Positions 47,104 through 61,700 of a DNA stretch of 64,000 nucleotides are shown piece by piece (the first letter of the stretch is position 1; each line of letters opens with the position of its first letter). The notes under the pieces were generated by a model. The model was not told the DNA's origin, searched no databases, and saw only the letters and a list, made by a program, of their open reading frames with translations. The position numbers and the translations under genes were made by a program. The DNA comes from Sarcocystis neurona. Lineage: Eukaryota; Apicomplexa; Conoidasida; Eucoccidiorida; Sarcocystidae. The stretch lies in the NCBI GenBank assembly GCA_000727475.1, contig KL647289.1, positions 5,088,019-5,152,018 of the forward strand. The letters are read 5' to 3'.

Positions 47104-47274
47104 CTACCTCTTGTTCTGGAAGAACATAAAGTTGCTGCTGCTGCTGCTGCTCCTTTGCTGATGCGCGAGCTTCTCCTCCTGCTGCTGCAGCAGCTCGTGT
47201 GCTTGCGTCCCTGCAGCAGCAGGAGGGACGTGAAACCACGGGTGCCGCAACGCCTCAGCAGCTGTCAGTCGGTC
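47104..47274 (-). CDS. Kinase exon 10: subdomain XI and C-terminus
   Basis: Acceptor TGTGGCTGCAG|GACCGA starts DRLTAAEALRHPWFHV, with the invariant Arg of subdomain XI. A Gln/Ser tail ends at TAG 47104-47106. The stop overlaps a GAG|GTAGCA donor-like site, so a further 3' exon is possible. Confidence 0.75.
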   Translation of the reverse strand, partial: DRLTAAEALRHPWFHVPPAAAGTQAHELLQQQEEKLAHQQRSSSSSSNFMFFQNKR

Positions 47275-50200
47275 CTGCAGCCACACAGAGACAGCCACGA
47301 GCAGCACAAGCGATAGCAGCAGCAGCAGCAGTGAAGCACGCCACAGCAGCGGCACACACACACACACACGCACACACACACAGGGCGCAGCAGCAGAGCC
47401 AGCGGTGGCTCCTGCGGCGGGTCGACATCTATCCCACTGTACAGGCAAAAGAAAGTAACCAAGTGTACATAGAAGTATACGACGCAGGCCAGGAAGCACG
47501 CTTGGCTTGGAAAATACGGGTAGAATGAAGCTTTCATTAAACGGGAGTTCTACACCAGTGCGGGCGAGAGGGGGGGCAAGGAAGAGAGAGAGAAAAAGAA
47601 GAAGATGTGACCCACCTGAGGATCGACCGCGAGCAGACGACGCAGGAGATCGCGCGCCAACGCGTTCGGCAGCCCCACGCCTGCCTTGTCTCTCTCCCGC
47701 AGCACTTGAGCAAACTGCAAAAACAGCAGCAGCAGCAACACAGCCGCACGCAGCTTTCTGACAAATCCAGCAGCAGCAGCACCAACACAAGCCGCAGCAG
47801 CAGCAGCAGGAGCGGCAGCAACACAACCGGCAACAGCACCAGCGGCAGCTTCAATGCAAGACGCAATAACGCTATGCCGAGCAGCAGCAGTAGCACCTAA
47901 GTTGCTAGCAGCGGCACGAGCAACAACCCAAAACAGCACAGGAGCGCGGAGGAACGCAGGAGCCGCAGGCTGCTGCCACAGCAGCAGTCCCACCACCTGG
48001 CGCAGTCTACCAGCAGCACAAGTAGCACCAGCACATGATAACAGCAGCAGCGTTACCAGCTGCGACGGTACACGCATACTCGTGTATACACGTTGCTCCT
48101 GTACCCACACGTATCGTTATGCGCATCGTCTATACACATTTATCTACCTCTATGCGCTGTGTCATTGTTAACGGCTTGTATATATATATATATACATATA
48201 AAACCCTGTGCCTAAAGCAGGCAGGAAAATATCTCTCATGCAGAGGCAGCACTACGTACCCGGCGGTCATCACACACCGCTTCCTGCAGCAGCGTTTGGT
48301 CACGGCGACCCCTGGCTCGCTTGCTGCCACTGGCGGTTCTTGCATGCCAGAAACTGCTGTCGCCGTTGTTGCTGTCTCGCGCGTCTCCACGGCCGCTCTC
48401 TCTTTCAAAAGGCAGCGCTGCAGGCCCGCTTTCTGTGGCTGCTGGCTCCGTCGCTACTGCAGCAGCAGCAGAAAGCGTGTCCGCAGTTCTTCCGACTGCT
48501 CCGCCCTCTCCCATCCCGTTGCTGCCGCTGCTCCAGCACTGCAGAGTCTCCCCCACGCTGCTGCTGCTGCTGCTTCCGTCCTGCTTCACTTCCGACAGCC
48601 GCACAACCCAGGCTGACTTTTGGTCTTCTTGAGTCGTTCCTGCTCCCCCCCGCTGCACAGACATCATCACCGCCCCCCCCTGCGACCGCAGAACCACCGC
48701 GGCAGCAGCCGCGTCTCCCACTGCTGCTGTCGCCGCCTCCTCCGTTTCAGTGCCTCCACGACAGAACCTGCGCTTGACGTTGCTGTCTCGTCTCCCACGC
48801 TGCTCCTGCTGCACCTCCTCCTCCTCGTCGTCTGCTCCGTCTCCTCCTTCACAGAAATGACCTTCGCCATGTGCTGCTCCTGCTGCGGTGTAGCAGCTGC
48901 TGCCGCGCCTGCTCCTTGCTGCAGTGGGACTGTCACCACTGCAGCTCTCCTCGCCACCCATCTCCGTGCCGCTGCAGCTTCTCTCTCCCCAGTCGGTGCT
49001 GCTGCGGCTTGGACTGTTGTTTTCCTGGCTACTGCTGCTGCTGCGCCCGTCCTCGCCGACGCCGACACACCACTTGGAGCAATACGGCAGCACGCGAGTG
49101 AGAAACAAGCAGAGAGACGACAAGTGCAGCATGTCGAAAAGCAGAGAAGCGGTGTAAGTGAGCAGCGCAGGGATACCTCCATCAGTACTACCAGCTGCTG
49201 CAGCAGGAGCAGCACCCACCCCGTCCTTCCTTGTGTGGAATTCTGTGTTCTGTAGAACCCCGTGAACACCGGCAGCTTGCGGCTGCGCATGCTCCTGCAG
49301 TGGGGAAGGGAAAAGCGTCGTGTCTCTTGTATCCAGGCAAGGCAGGCACTTCCTGCTGTTGCTGCTGCTTTCACCGGTGCTGCCGGTGCAGCAGCACCTG
49401 CGCTGCCCACTCGGGTGGTGGAAGCGTCGCGTGATCGCCGCTGCAGCAGAAGATCCTGAACGCGAAGGAAAAGCAAGAGCAGCGTCTGCCGCATCACCTC
49501 CCGTCGACCGTTGTGCTGTGCCTGCTCTTCTCCCTGCTGGTGTTGCTATTCCGTCTCCTGCTGCAGCTGCAGGCAATCCTGTGGCGGCTGCCGCTGCGGC
49601 TGGGCGCGCTGTCGTTGGAGGCTGCACCGCAGCGAGAACAACCGTTGACTCTGCCGGTGGAACTGCAGTGACCGCTGTTGCTGCTCTCGCTTCTTGTCTG
49701 CGTAGCTGAAGCTGCTTGGTGACAGCAGCAGCAACTGCAGGCAGGTGGTCATCTCGCCACGCGGTCAAACACATATCCTCCAGCGCCTGCAGCAGCAGCA
49801 CGCGCTCACGCTCTGCCTTGGGGAAAAGGGCGACTCGCTGCTCCACCTGCCCAGGAGGCGTCGCCAGCAAGAAACCGCATCAACCACAGAATAAAAGCAG
49901 CAGCAATAGGACCCGCTGGGAGAGCGGCAGCAAACACAGTGCTGCTGCACCTACACGTAAAGAGCCGGTGCTACATTCGCCAGCTGCGGCGACAACCGCC
50001 AGAGACAGGCGGAGGCAGCAGCGGCAGACGGAGGCAGCAGGAACGTCCAGGCACAGGAGCAGGACGCCATTGGAGCAGCAAAATACAGCAGCTCCCTCAC
50101 AACACACAGACACAGCAGCTGCAAAACAGAACAGCCGCAGCAGTACACCACGCCAGTCACGCTCTGCCGAAGTCTCAGCAGCTCCACGCAGCAGCAGAAG

Positions 50201-53200
50201 CACCGGCAGCAGCAGAAACGAGACGGAGGCAAAGCGCTGCGGGCCCAACGCGAGCAGCAGCACCTCACGAAGAAAACCCTGCAGCAGCGGTCCAGCAGCA
50301 GCTCACAAAACATATCCATATACACATCCACCTATATATATGTATGTCTTCCCCTCTTCTTTTTCTTCCAGGTGTTCGTCCTCTCTCAGTTTTTTAGCCT
50401 CATCAGGTAGAGAAGCGACTCTATGTACGTGTCGGTCCCTGTGTCTATAATATCCACATGCGCAAACAGATACACACATGTTGCACATATATATATATAT
50501 GTATGTCTCTTTCCATGTTTTTCTTCCGCTTGAACTTCCTCTCTATATTTCAACCCCTTCACTTTCCCTTCCTTGTCTTCGTATTCCCTTTTGTTCACGC
50601 AGCTGGACGCAGAGGGCGCTGTCAAAGAGATTGAAGAGAGAACTTTGAATAGTAAGAAAAAGTCAGCGAGCCACAGAGAGCTGCCGGTGTAGAGTTTTCA
50701 TCATAAGCAGCCTACATGGGCCGACGTCCAGGTAAGCGAAGAGAAAGAGACAGGGGAGCAGCCAGCCACAGCGAGAGGATTGTTACAGATGTGCGTACGG
50801 ACAAGTACGTAAATACACACAGAGGCACGTGTCCAGGTAAAAGAAGAAGAGAACTCCAGCAATGACACCATATGATAAAGGTCACTACATCCGTTACACG
50901 AATATGCCTAGATCCATACGAAGAACACATACGTATACACATATGTAGACACAAAAGCGTACACAGAAGTGTACATACGTATAGATAGACTCGTACGTGT
51001 CTACAGGTAGATTTATACAAGCATACAGGAAGAAGTGTATACGTGTACGAATGGACATATATACATGTGTCTGAGTGCAGATGTAAATATATATATATGC
51101 GTATTTTTTAGTAGATAAGTACAAGGGCACAACGGTACATATATATAAAGATACAGAGTGTGTGTACAGTTATCAGCACATAGATATGAGCACATACATA
51201 TATATATATATATATGTTCGTTTCAACAAACGTGTATGTATATATATATATGAGTGTCTACATGAATGTCTACATGCAGAGGCGTATATAGTAAACACGT
51301 ATGCAAGTATGTACAAATGTACACACGTAGCAGGCGTCTGTAAAATTACGAGGATATCAGCAAAATGCCTACGCGAAGTCTGTCTCTATCGTCTTTGATA
51401 ATGAGAGGATCGAGATCTCCTAAGACGACCTTTAGCAGCGTGAGGCCGACGCTCCACATGTCGTAGGAAGGCTGCCTCCAGTAACGTCTTTTCCTCTCCT
51501 GCTGTTTCTGGGCTTCTTCTGCTTCTTCTCTGCACTGCGTTCCCTCAGCCGAAACCTTCAAGAAGTGCAGCCTCTTGCATCTGAAGAATGTGCGCAGAGT
51601 TCCGACGCTGCGACAGCAGCAGCTGCTGGCACTGCGCGCAGCACCGAGGTGCAGGCTGCTCCTGCTCTGGTTCCTGCTGGGATTCCCGCTGCGTTCGCTG
51701 CTGTCGCACTTAGTGCTGCAGCTGCTGCTGAGGCCTGGGTCTCGACCGGCAGATGGTGGTGGAGAACCTCCTGCCATCGCTGCTTCTCCTGCTGCTGCTG
51801 CGTTGTCTGGACCCCTGCCTTGGCGGCAGCAACATTGGCAGCCGCAGCGAGGAGAAGGACACGGTGCACAAGCAGCGGGGGCCGAGGGAGTCGCTGAGGC
51901 AGTGAAAAAATCTTCGGGCGGCTGATAGCCCGCGGTTTCCTGCGCGGCCGAAGGCTCGTCTTCGCTCAGCAGTCGCAGGAAAGACTTCACAGCAGCTGCG
52001 CGGCCCGCAGCAGCAGCAGGTCCCACGAACGCACAAAGCAACACACAAAACCGCAGCGGTGTAAACTGCAGCAGCAGCGGCAGCGCGTCAGCAGCGGTTT
52101 GTAGTCAAAACCGCTCCAAGATCAGGACGGGCGCCGACGAGAAGCAAAAGGAAGAACAGCGGCAGCTTCCAACGGCGACACCATGCAGCAGCAGAGCAGC
52201 CACCGACAGCCCCACACCCGGCAACAGCAGCAGCAGTAGGCCAGGTACCCTCAGCAGAGAACGCAAAAAAAAGCGCGCAGCGACGAGCGGAGCACGAACA
52301 GGAGTCACCCTCCGGCAGCGGACGCACACACGGAGAGATCAACAAAAGCGAGTCGCACCAGCAGCAGCGCAGCAGCACAACGGTAGCACCACAGAAGCGA
52401 ACAAAGAGTTTCACAGAAAGAGATTGCAGGAAGCGCTGCAATCCCAACTGCAGATACAAGGTACACGGCAGGAGAGAGAGAAGAAACAGAAGAACTTGAG
52501 CAGTTGCTGCTGCAGCCTGTGCGCGCCTCAGCTCTTCTTGTGAACGATGTGTTCCACTTTTTTCTGCAGCACAGCATGCGGCAGCAGCAGCGGCACCAGG
52601 ATCGGGAGACGACGAGACAGCGCCGACAACAGCAGCAAACTCCAGATACGTCCACACAACAGTAACAGCAGCAGCCGGACTCCACCTGCCGCACACACGG
52701 AGCAACCGTCACTGTCTCCCGTCCGCAGACCGATGGGTATGTTTATGTGCATACGTAACTCTTTACATACACGTGTATGTGTATATATATATGCGCATAC
52801 GTATATATGTGTGTGTGTACGTATATGTGTATGTGGGTGTATGTGTATATGTGTGTGCACACGTATCTGTGTAGGTGTGTATATATAAATATATGCATAT
52901 ATGCACGCCGAAGAAATGCTGCAGATGGCTAGCGACACGGGAGTCGCTGCAGTGGAAAACAGAATTTTCAGGCAGCAGCCCCAGCCGAAGATAGCGGCAG
53001 AGAAGTGCGGCACCTCCATCTGCCCCGCCAAGCGTACAGCCCACATGCCACTCTACAAAAGTACCCGCACAGGGACCCGGCAAGCCGCAGCAGCATGCAG
53101 GTACATGTGTGTATACACTCGCATACGCGTGCGTGAATACCCATGCTCACACGTATACGAATATATAAATGTATGCATATGCCGACAAGAGGCGGAAATA

Positions 53201-55718
53201 CGTACGTACATGTATGTATACAGTCGCACACGCAAGTGTGTATACACGTGTTCATATGTGCGTGAATACGTGCACGTATGGATATGAATGTGTACGTATG
53301 TATTACGTGGGTCTGCTACACAGACACCAGATCTGACAGCAGCAAGGACGTGCGAGGAACACGACACCGCTTCTTCTACATCCTTGCTGCTGCTGCTACT
53401 GCTGCTGCTGTTGCCGGTGCTGTTGCTGTTGTTGCTAGTGCTGCTGCTGTCGGTATTGTTGTACTGCTGCTATGCTGCTGCTGCTGTTGCTACTGCCTGT
53501 GCTAGTGCTGCTGCTGTTGCTGCTGTGGCTGCGGGTTTTCTCACTCGCGTTGGAGTGGCTCGCGTTGAGGACGGCGCTGCCCCAGTCGGCGAGCCGGACG
53601 TCTAAGGGCAGCGACGGACGCAGCAGAATATTTTCCTGCGGAGCAGCGTGGACCGAGACAAGCATCAGGAAATCTGCATTCGCCTTCATTATCCTCTCTC
53701 CCTCCTCCGCGTGAATACACACCATCACCCACCATAAATTTATCTATCGCACACAAGAAATTCTCGACATCCCTTCTGTTCGTGGACAGATGCAAAGGGA
53801 CAAGATGACGCGCTTCCACCACTGCTTCGGAGCCCTCCGAGTGAAGCGTGTCCGCTTGCGATGTCCCGGTCGAAGCGTGACTGCAAATTTCAACGTTTCT
53901 GCACAAGGAAGACGTGTTTGAGCTCCGTCGGTGAACCCATTTTCTGCTCTTCTCGTAGGTGGGAGAACAGCTACTACAGAAAAAGTAATAAATAGATCCC
54001 CTCTGCTTTTATTCGTACACGAAGAAATACAAAGAGACATACCCGCACCACAAGCAAGGAAAGACAACAGTCCTCCTGTACCATCGGACGTGGTCCTTTG
54101 TGCCGCGAGGACTTTGAAGAGCCAGAGACGGAAGGACGAAGAAGACGCAAAGAAGAAGAGGAAGACGGAAAGAAGAAAACACGAAAAGAAGAAGAAAAAG
54201 GAGAAACTCCCTACGGAAATGCAGAACCTTCTGAAGAAGTCGAAAACCTCCGTCACTGGGCCTGACAAAGAAGAGAGACTTTTCTCTCGCTCACTTGTGC
54301 AAGCGACACGACGGCAGGAAATGCATGTGGACGTATGCCCCAAGTCGAATAAAAGCAAAAGGAATAGAAAAAGAAGAGTAAGGGGAAGAAGAAGACGAAG
54401 AAGACGAAGAAGAAGAGGACAGGAAATGTCACATATAGGAGAAGAAAAGAAACCGAGGGACCCAGGAAGAAAAAGGAGAAGAATGGGATGGAAACGGGAA
54501 AGTAAAAAAGGAGTGCATGTGCGTTCATTCACAGCTACCTCTGTGTAGACTCTCCAAGATGCTGACGGATCGTGGAAACCGTAGAGAAGACACAAAAGGA
54601 CGAAGAAAAGAAGAGCGAAAAGGACACAGAAAGACAAAGGTCTCATTTTTCCCCACCCTAAGGAAGCGGAGAGACAGGAGTCCTTATCATCCCCTTCACT
54701 GATTTATTTGCACGATGAGATCTCCTCCAACTTTTCAGGAAAGGAAAAATTACCAGCTTCACATCTCGATGGGTGATGTGGTGGGCATGTGCAGTCGCCA
54801 GAGCAGACAGCACGGGCCGCAACAGGGCACGGAGAAACAGCAAAAAGTCAGGAGCCGTGCCCTTCGAGAAGGCGTCGTAGAAGATCTGGAACGGCGAAAA
54901 CTTTCTTTTCCTTGAAGAAGACGCAGAATGAGGAGGAGGAGATGACGATGAAGAGGGAGGAGGAGAAGCGAAAGGAGGAAACGAGAAGAAAGGTGCAGCA
55001 GATGAGTCTTCTCTGCCCTGCGGACCCGGGACTGCAGCAGAGGCAGCAGCGACGGAGCCACCAGAAGAAGACGCATCCGGGTCACAAGAGTACGAGTAAG
55101 ACGCTGAAGGACGGAAAGTGGAGTAGGGGGAAGCATCTCGGCCAGTTCGACCGGCTTGCTGTTGCTCTTCTTCTTGGCCGCTGATGTCTCTGTGCTTCCT
55201 CCTGCTGCGGCTGTTGCTGCTTTCTGGCGGTGGCCTCCCGGTGCTGCTGTGCAGGCCTCGCGCCAGCTGCGACGCCCACTGCGCCTCCCGCGCCGCTGTG
55301 CGGTCTCCTCCACGCTTCAGCAGCCACCACAGGTCCGACTGCACGCAGAAGGGCAGCAGCAGCAGCAGCAGCGGCGGCCGGACGCTCAGGCGTACCCGGG
55401 GAAAATGAGGACGTGGCGCACGTGGATTGGAAGACGGAAGGGGAACTTTTTCACAGAAAAAAAAGAAAAGGAGGCAAGCAGGTGAAGTTGCGTTACAGCG
55501 GTGTCTTGCAGGTTGTGTGCTGCCGGTGGCGGCGCCCGCACCCGGAACTGGCGCAGATCTACGACACGTGGATACATATATCGCGCTGGTCTATGTAAAC
55601 GTATATGTAAAGAAAAGATATATCAGCAGCAGTAGGAGCAGTTACGAGGAAAGACGCGGACATGCACGCGGACGTCTGTCCCGCACAAGTGACACGTGGA
55701 GGGTAGGGGTCTCAGTAG

Positions 55719-55749
<31 letters not shown>

Positions 55750-55765
55750 GAGCAAACAGATATAC

Positions 55766-55796
<31 letters not shown>

Positions 55797-58700
55797 TGTG
55801 AATGCATAGGTAAAGGACATCCACATGCTGCGTACTCAGCCTGAAGAGGTAGAGTTCTATTTACACGTCGCCACGCCCCTGTGAAGACAAGTATACCACA
55901 TATACATATATATATACTGTGTATATATATATATACGATGTATATAATGTGTATACATGCCTATGTATAGCCGATATATATAGATGCAGATATATAATAT
56001 ATGCCACAGATATATATATGTAAGGTATGTAATATATATATATATATGTGTAATCTATATACATGTCTATATATACCCGATATATGTGTGTATATATATT
56101 GATGCAGGATATAACGTATAAATAGATAACGTGTATCTATGTGTGTGTACACGCATGTAGACATGTGCCTCTGTGGTACGTATACGCGTGTGCATACGCA
56201 TGCGGGTCTGTTTCCCTGCGCAGCACGTGGGCACACACAAATCCACAGATATATATATATATATATATGGACTTCCATGTATGTATATATACATATATAT
56301 ATACGTATATAGGGAAAGCGTGTGAGCGCCTGTAACGCGTGTCTGCATGTACGCAGGCCTACAGTACGTACAGCTACGCGTGCATGCACGTATGTATAAA
56401 TGAATGTATATATATATATATATATATATGCAGAGGTGTATATACATTTCCTGGTGTACGAACAGGTACATGTATATGCATGTAAGTATGTATATGTATG
56501 TAAGTCTGTATATGCGCAGGGGTATATATAAACATATATATATATATACATATATATAGCTTGGTGTGCGAAGAATTAGATGTTCATATATACACTTATA
56601 TCCAAGTGTGTATGTGTATGTATATATATTTATATGTATACGCATATATACGTGTAGCACACGTGCAGAGCCGCAGAAAGAGAGGCAGACGTATTCGCTA
56701 TACAGACGTGGTGTGCAAAGTGGACAGATCCGTGCATGCATCCGACCACGAAACTGCACCTGCACGCCATTTCTCTCTCTGTCAATGTGTCGATCATTAA
56801 GCGTATAGACCTACGTCAGGAACGCACGGAGGAGCATCAGCAGGGGAGAGAATGATGCATGCGCACAGACTGGCAAGATTACATAGATATACAGCGTTAT
56901 TACACGTACATAAACACAAACAAATGCAGACTCACTTCCCCATACAGAGGGAGATATACAGACACAGTACTTATGTATGCACGTAGAAACGACTACATAT
57001 ACATGGATAGTGTGACAAAATGTACGCACAACCGTCTACGAAAATACATGTAAACACAAGTATGCAGACACACAGAGAGACAGAGATATGCACACATAAG
57101 TATATATATGTGGATCGCTCTATCTGTCTATATGTAGACGTGTGGGTACTGGATGTAGAGGCAGGAGTGCACGGAAGGCGGTAAAGAGAAGAGACTGACA
57201 GGCGCCATCATCCCAGCGCGTGCTTCGTCAGGCGAGAAGAAAAGGTGCGACAGAGAGAAGCCCTCGTTAACAAAAACCAGCCACATGTCTGCTGCTTCCT
57301 CCGCCTCTGCCCCCTCCTCGCTTTCCTCCTGCTCCCCTAGCTGCTCATCATCTTCTTGCTGCTGCGGCTGTCCCGCCCGCTGCTGCTGCGAGTGCGTAGG
57401 ACCGCCGGATCGTCGGCGTCTGCTGCTTCTGCTTCGGCGGCTGCTACTGTCTGCGGGACTGCCGCTCCTCCTGCTGCCAGTCCTTGCGCTATTTCCGTAC
57501 GGGTGACGGGCGGTGCTGCCGCTGTCGGTGCGACTGCTGCTGCTGCTGCGTACGCTGCTCCTCCTTCCCTTTGCTCCTCTACGCGCAGTCGTGAACGCCT
57601 CGAGGAACCGTGCGACGTGTGCTGCCCCCTGCAGCATCTCGCCTGCAGCCCCGGCGCACCAGCCAGAGCAGCAGGACCAAAGAGCAGCAGCGGCAGGACA
57701 AAAGAGCAGCAGCGGCAGCAGGACAGGAGCGGCAGCAGGAGCAGCAACGGGCCAAGAGCAGACGCAGCAGCAAAAAAGAAGAGCCGTGGGACATTTAAAA
57801 GTACGATAGCTTTATGGTGGAGGACTCGTGTCACCCTCTGTGTGTCTGTCTCCCTGTCTGTCCACACTCGAGAATACACAAACGCATTATTCTCTGGGTA
57901 GACGAATCACAAGCACTCATCACAAAGATACACTCGCAGGCAAAACGAAGAGCACGTGAATGCATCCTTTCACTCCCGCCTCCGTTTATCATCACCATAC
58001 GCATATAATTTCACTATATGACAGCACGTACACACACATATATTTCTCACTACTAGTCCCTCCGGACGTTTTCTGCTCCGCGCAAGATAACGACGCGCAC
58101 GTGTGTCTCGTGCTATGTCTACCGTAGTACGCACACCTGTCTATCCATTCGTGTGGCGAGAAACACATACACACATACATGTGTACGCGTACTTATTCAT
58201 ATACGGAACTCAGGGCAGATGATGCACGAGACTCCTGGACAGGTGGAAGTGTTCACGCATGCAGGTGAAGAGAGGTACACTGAAGAGACGGGTAATGGAC
58301 GGCGTCCTCACAGTCGCCTGAAGCAGAAAGTAGAAACAACTCCTGAACAAATCTGCGTGTGCCCGCACAGATAACTCTTGTACAGAAACACTTTTTCCAG
58401 GTCTTTCTGCACGCCCCGCAGAAGAAGGAAATGTACCAGGCCTCACAACACTGACGACGGCCCCACGCATGTAAAGCGGAGACGCGAAGGCGGCAAAATA
58501 TCGCAGACAGACACAAGAACTTGGTGCAATCCACGTGCAGCTTGCAGAAAGTACATAAATCTATCTATATATGTGTGATCTCCACATATATCTGAGCGAG
58601 AGTGCAGACACATATATACATATCTAGATATATACGCAGTGATCTCTACATATATCTGAGCAAGAGTGCGGACATATATGTGTATATATATATACACGTA

Positions 58701-61700
58701 GTGATCTCTACATATATCTGAGCAACAGTTCACACATACATATACATATATATATACGTAGCGATTTCTTCATATATGTGAGCGAGAGAAGAGGCAGAGA
58801 AAGACAAAGATTCACAGAGATAGAAGAAGTTCACATATCAGGGCGCGTGCAGGGGACGGAGAGCGGGAAACGACACAATACGGGAGGCACGCAGAGAATA
58901 CCTTTGTGCATCCCTGTTGCAGCAAGCGTACAACAGACACAAAAAACAGGCAAATGACGAAGAAGAAGAGTGAAATAAAAGAAGAAGAAGAGGGAGAAAA
59001 GTGAAAGCAAATTGTCGGAGAGGTAAACGCACGTCCCCAACCTTGGGAGAAACAAATGCAAGCAGACAACGAAAGAAGGGCGCACGGCCAGGTGCACTCT
59101 ACGCGTACTGTCTCAGTCTGACGGTGCGTACACTTACAGCGCCTAAAAGACATAACAACACACATATGTTCATATACCGCCGTATGAAAGCGTAAATATA
59201 TATACATATAAAGTATGATGCGCATATATACATGCATACACATCTATACATATATATATACATTTACATGTGTGTATATATGTAATAGCGTACAAAGGGA
59301 GAGCCCTAGCATTGACAATTTCAAGGGCATACATATATATATAAATATATGAGCATAGAGACAGAGGGAGAGAGACAGAGAGAGCAAGAAGAAAAAAGTA
59401 ACGAGAAAGAGAAGGGAGATGTAAAGAAAGAGAAGACACCAGTGGGAAGGACAGTTTACATATCTTCTTTGGGAAAGACAGTCGAAGGAACTTTACCGAA
59501 GAAGATTTCTCTTTTGCCACTGCGACGGATGCGACGCGCGTGCGCGTCTGCTCCTCGACCGCCGTGCATGCGCTTCAGAACGACATATGGGTGTGCTACG
59601 TTGCTGTCAAGTGCAACCGCCATCCACACCTATGAACACAAATGAGGAGACGAACAAAAGAGGAGCGGCGGAAGCAACTTCTACATGAAGACAGCTGCAA
59701 CAGCAAGAGCAGCCGATCCCCCAGCAGCAGCAGGCAAAAGCTTCTTCAACAGTTCTGGTAGCAATTCCACCAGCAGCAGCAGCAGCAACAGGTAACGCAA
59801 CAGCAGCAACACGTTCTTGAACACTATCACCGGGAACACCTCCTCCTTCAACGAGAGACGGCAGCCGCAGCAACTTCACCCCAGCATCGCGGCAGCAAGG
59901 CAACTGCAGCAGCGCCCACCAGCAGCAGCAGCGTCCCACTCTCGCAACAGCCGCAGCACTCACGCACACAGGCCCCGCAAGAAGCAGCAGCGGCAACGCC
60001 AGTGGCAATCGCAACTCCTTCAGCAGCAGGAACAGCAAATTCTTCAAAAAAGCAGCTGCAGCTGTGGTTCAAACAGCTGTTTCCGGAGGAGCTCTACCAG
60101 CAGCAGGACTCTACGCCCCACCAGAGTTCGCAGCTCCAGCAGCAGTCCCGCAAGGATCAGCATATCGTCAACCACTGCAGTACCCACGAACACTTCTACT
60201 CCATTTGCATAAGTTTCTGGTGCTCACACGGAGAGCGGCGTGATACACATAAAAGTCGGGCGTTACACGCCAGGCAATTGTTCGACGATCTGCTGCTCTC
60301 TATTCATTTTCAGCACCAGCGTCTGTCTCTCTCGTTGCGATGCGTTTTTGTCAAATTTCTGCTGACAACCCCTACGCAGCTGCTTACGCCTCGTTCGCGT
60401 TCACACAGTCCTCGTTTCTGCTGCGCATCTCTTCTCCTGCAACAGCTCACGTGGCTCGTTCGTCCTCCAAATCTGTGTATGTATAGGTACGCCTACACGT
60501 ATTCACGTGAGTAAATATACGTACACGTCTGTTATAATGTGGCAATGTGTACCTATGTATAGATATAAATCTGGGGCACTTTGGCTACACACGTGTCGGA
60601 GTGCGTAGAAAATTGATAATGTATTCTACACGTGAATAGAGAGAGGTAAATACAGAACACAAACATAGAGATTAACTTGGACAGAGAGGTTTAGCAAAAA
60701 GGTATTTCAACACAAATTTTATCTTAATCGACTGCTCAATGCGCCTCGCAGCTGTCCTTCTGCGCTATCTGACACCCGGCAGCACTAGGGTTTTAAACTC
60801 TACAAAATTTCTCCATGTGTTTCCATTACGCAAGCGTGGACAAGCAACGAAGCACCGTTCTTTCCCCACGCAGGAAATTAGGGAACAAATATACGATGTA
60901 GCAGTAAAACTTTTTTTCACTAATACATAGGAAGAGTCCAATGGTGTCGCTACGTCACTGCTGAATCCTTGAGATAAGGAGAAGTACATATCTCTCAATT
61001 CCATGTCGCAGTAGTGATAGAGAGAGAGAAGACATCAGATTTTCCACGACGCGCGTTATTCTTCACTGACTGCAGCAGCATCAGTGTGGCAGCCCTGCAA
61101 GAACAGCGGCAGCAACTGCTGCAGAAGAAAAAGGTGACGGCAGCAACAACAGAAGTCGCGGTTCGCACGACGGCTCTGCAGAAGCTGCGCAGCACCCTCC
61201 CAACTCGCAAAAGCAGCAGCAGCAGCGGCGCCGGCTAAGCAGCCACAGCTGCACCGGCAAAAGAAGCAGCGGCAACAGCATTCGCAGAACAAAACGAAGA
61301 CGTAGTAACGCGAGTAATACGGAGTAACAGAGCCGCAGCATCGACAAAAGCAACACGTGTAAGGCTCCTAACGGCAGAAGCAACAGCTGCAGTCGCAGAA
61401 AACAGCAGCAGCATCCCTAGCAACAGCAGCGGTCACAGCAACATCGGCGCTAACAACAGCATCAGCAGCGCTGCCTCAGGAGTCTAGCGCCAGGCACTGG
61501 TTGAGCAGGGTAGGCAGCGGTGCGAGTTCCAATGCCGTCCCAGTGCAGCCGCAGAACTTCTAGACACGGTGCTGCAGCAGCAACCGCAGCAACTGCGGCC
61601 CTTTTTCGGACGGATGGCGGGTGCCTCACAGCAACACAGCAACTACGCAAGACCGCGGCAGCAGCACAAGATCGACGGGAAGCCGCATTCGAGAGCAGCT

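Noticed and set aside
53931..54548. 205-codon Lys/Glu/Arg-rich plus-strand frame
   Set aside because: It lies in the purine-rich intron between two well-supported kinase exons and its charge comes from GAA/AAG composition; it begins with GTG rather than ATG.
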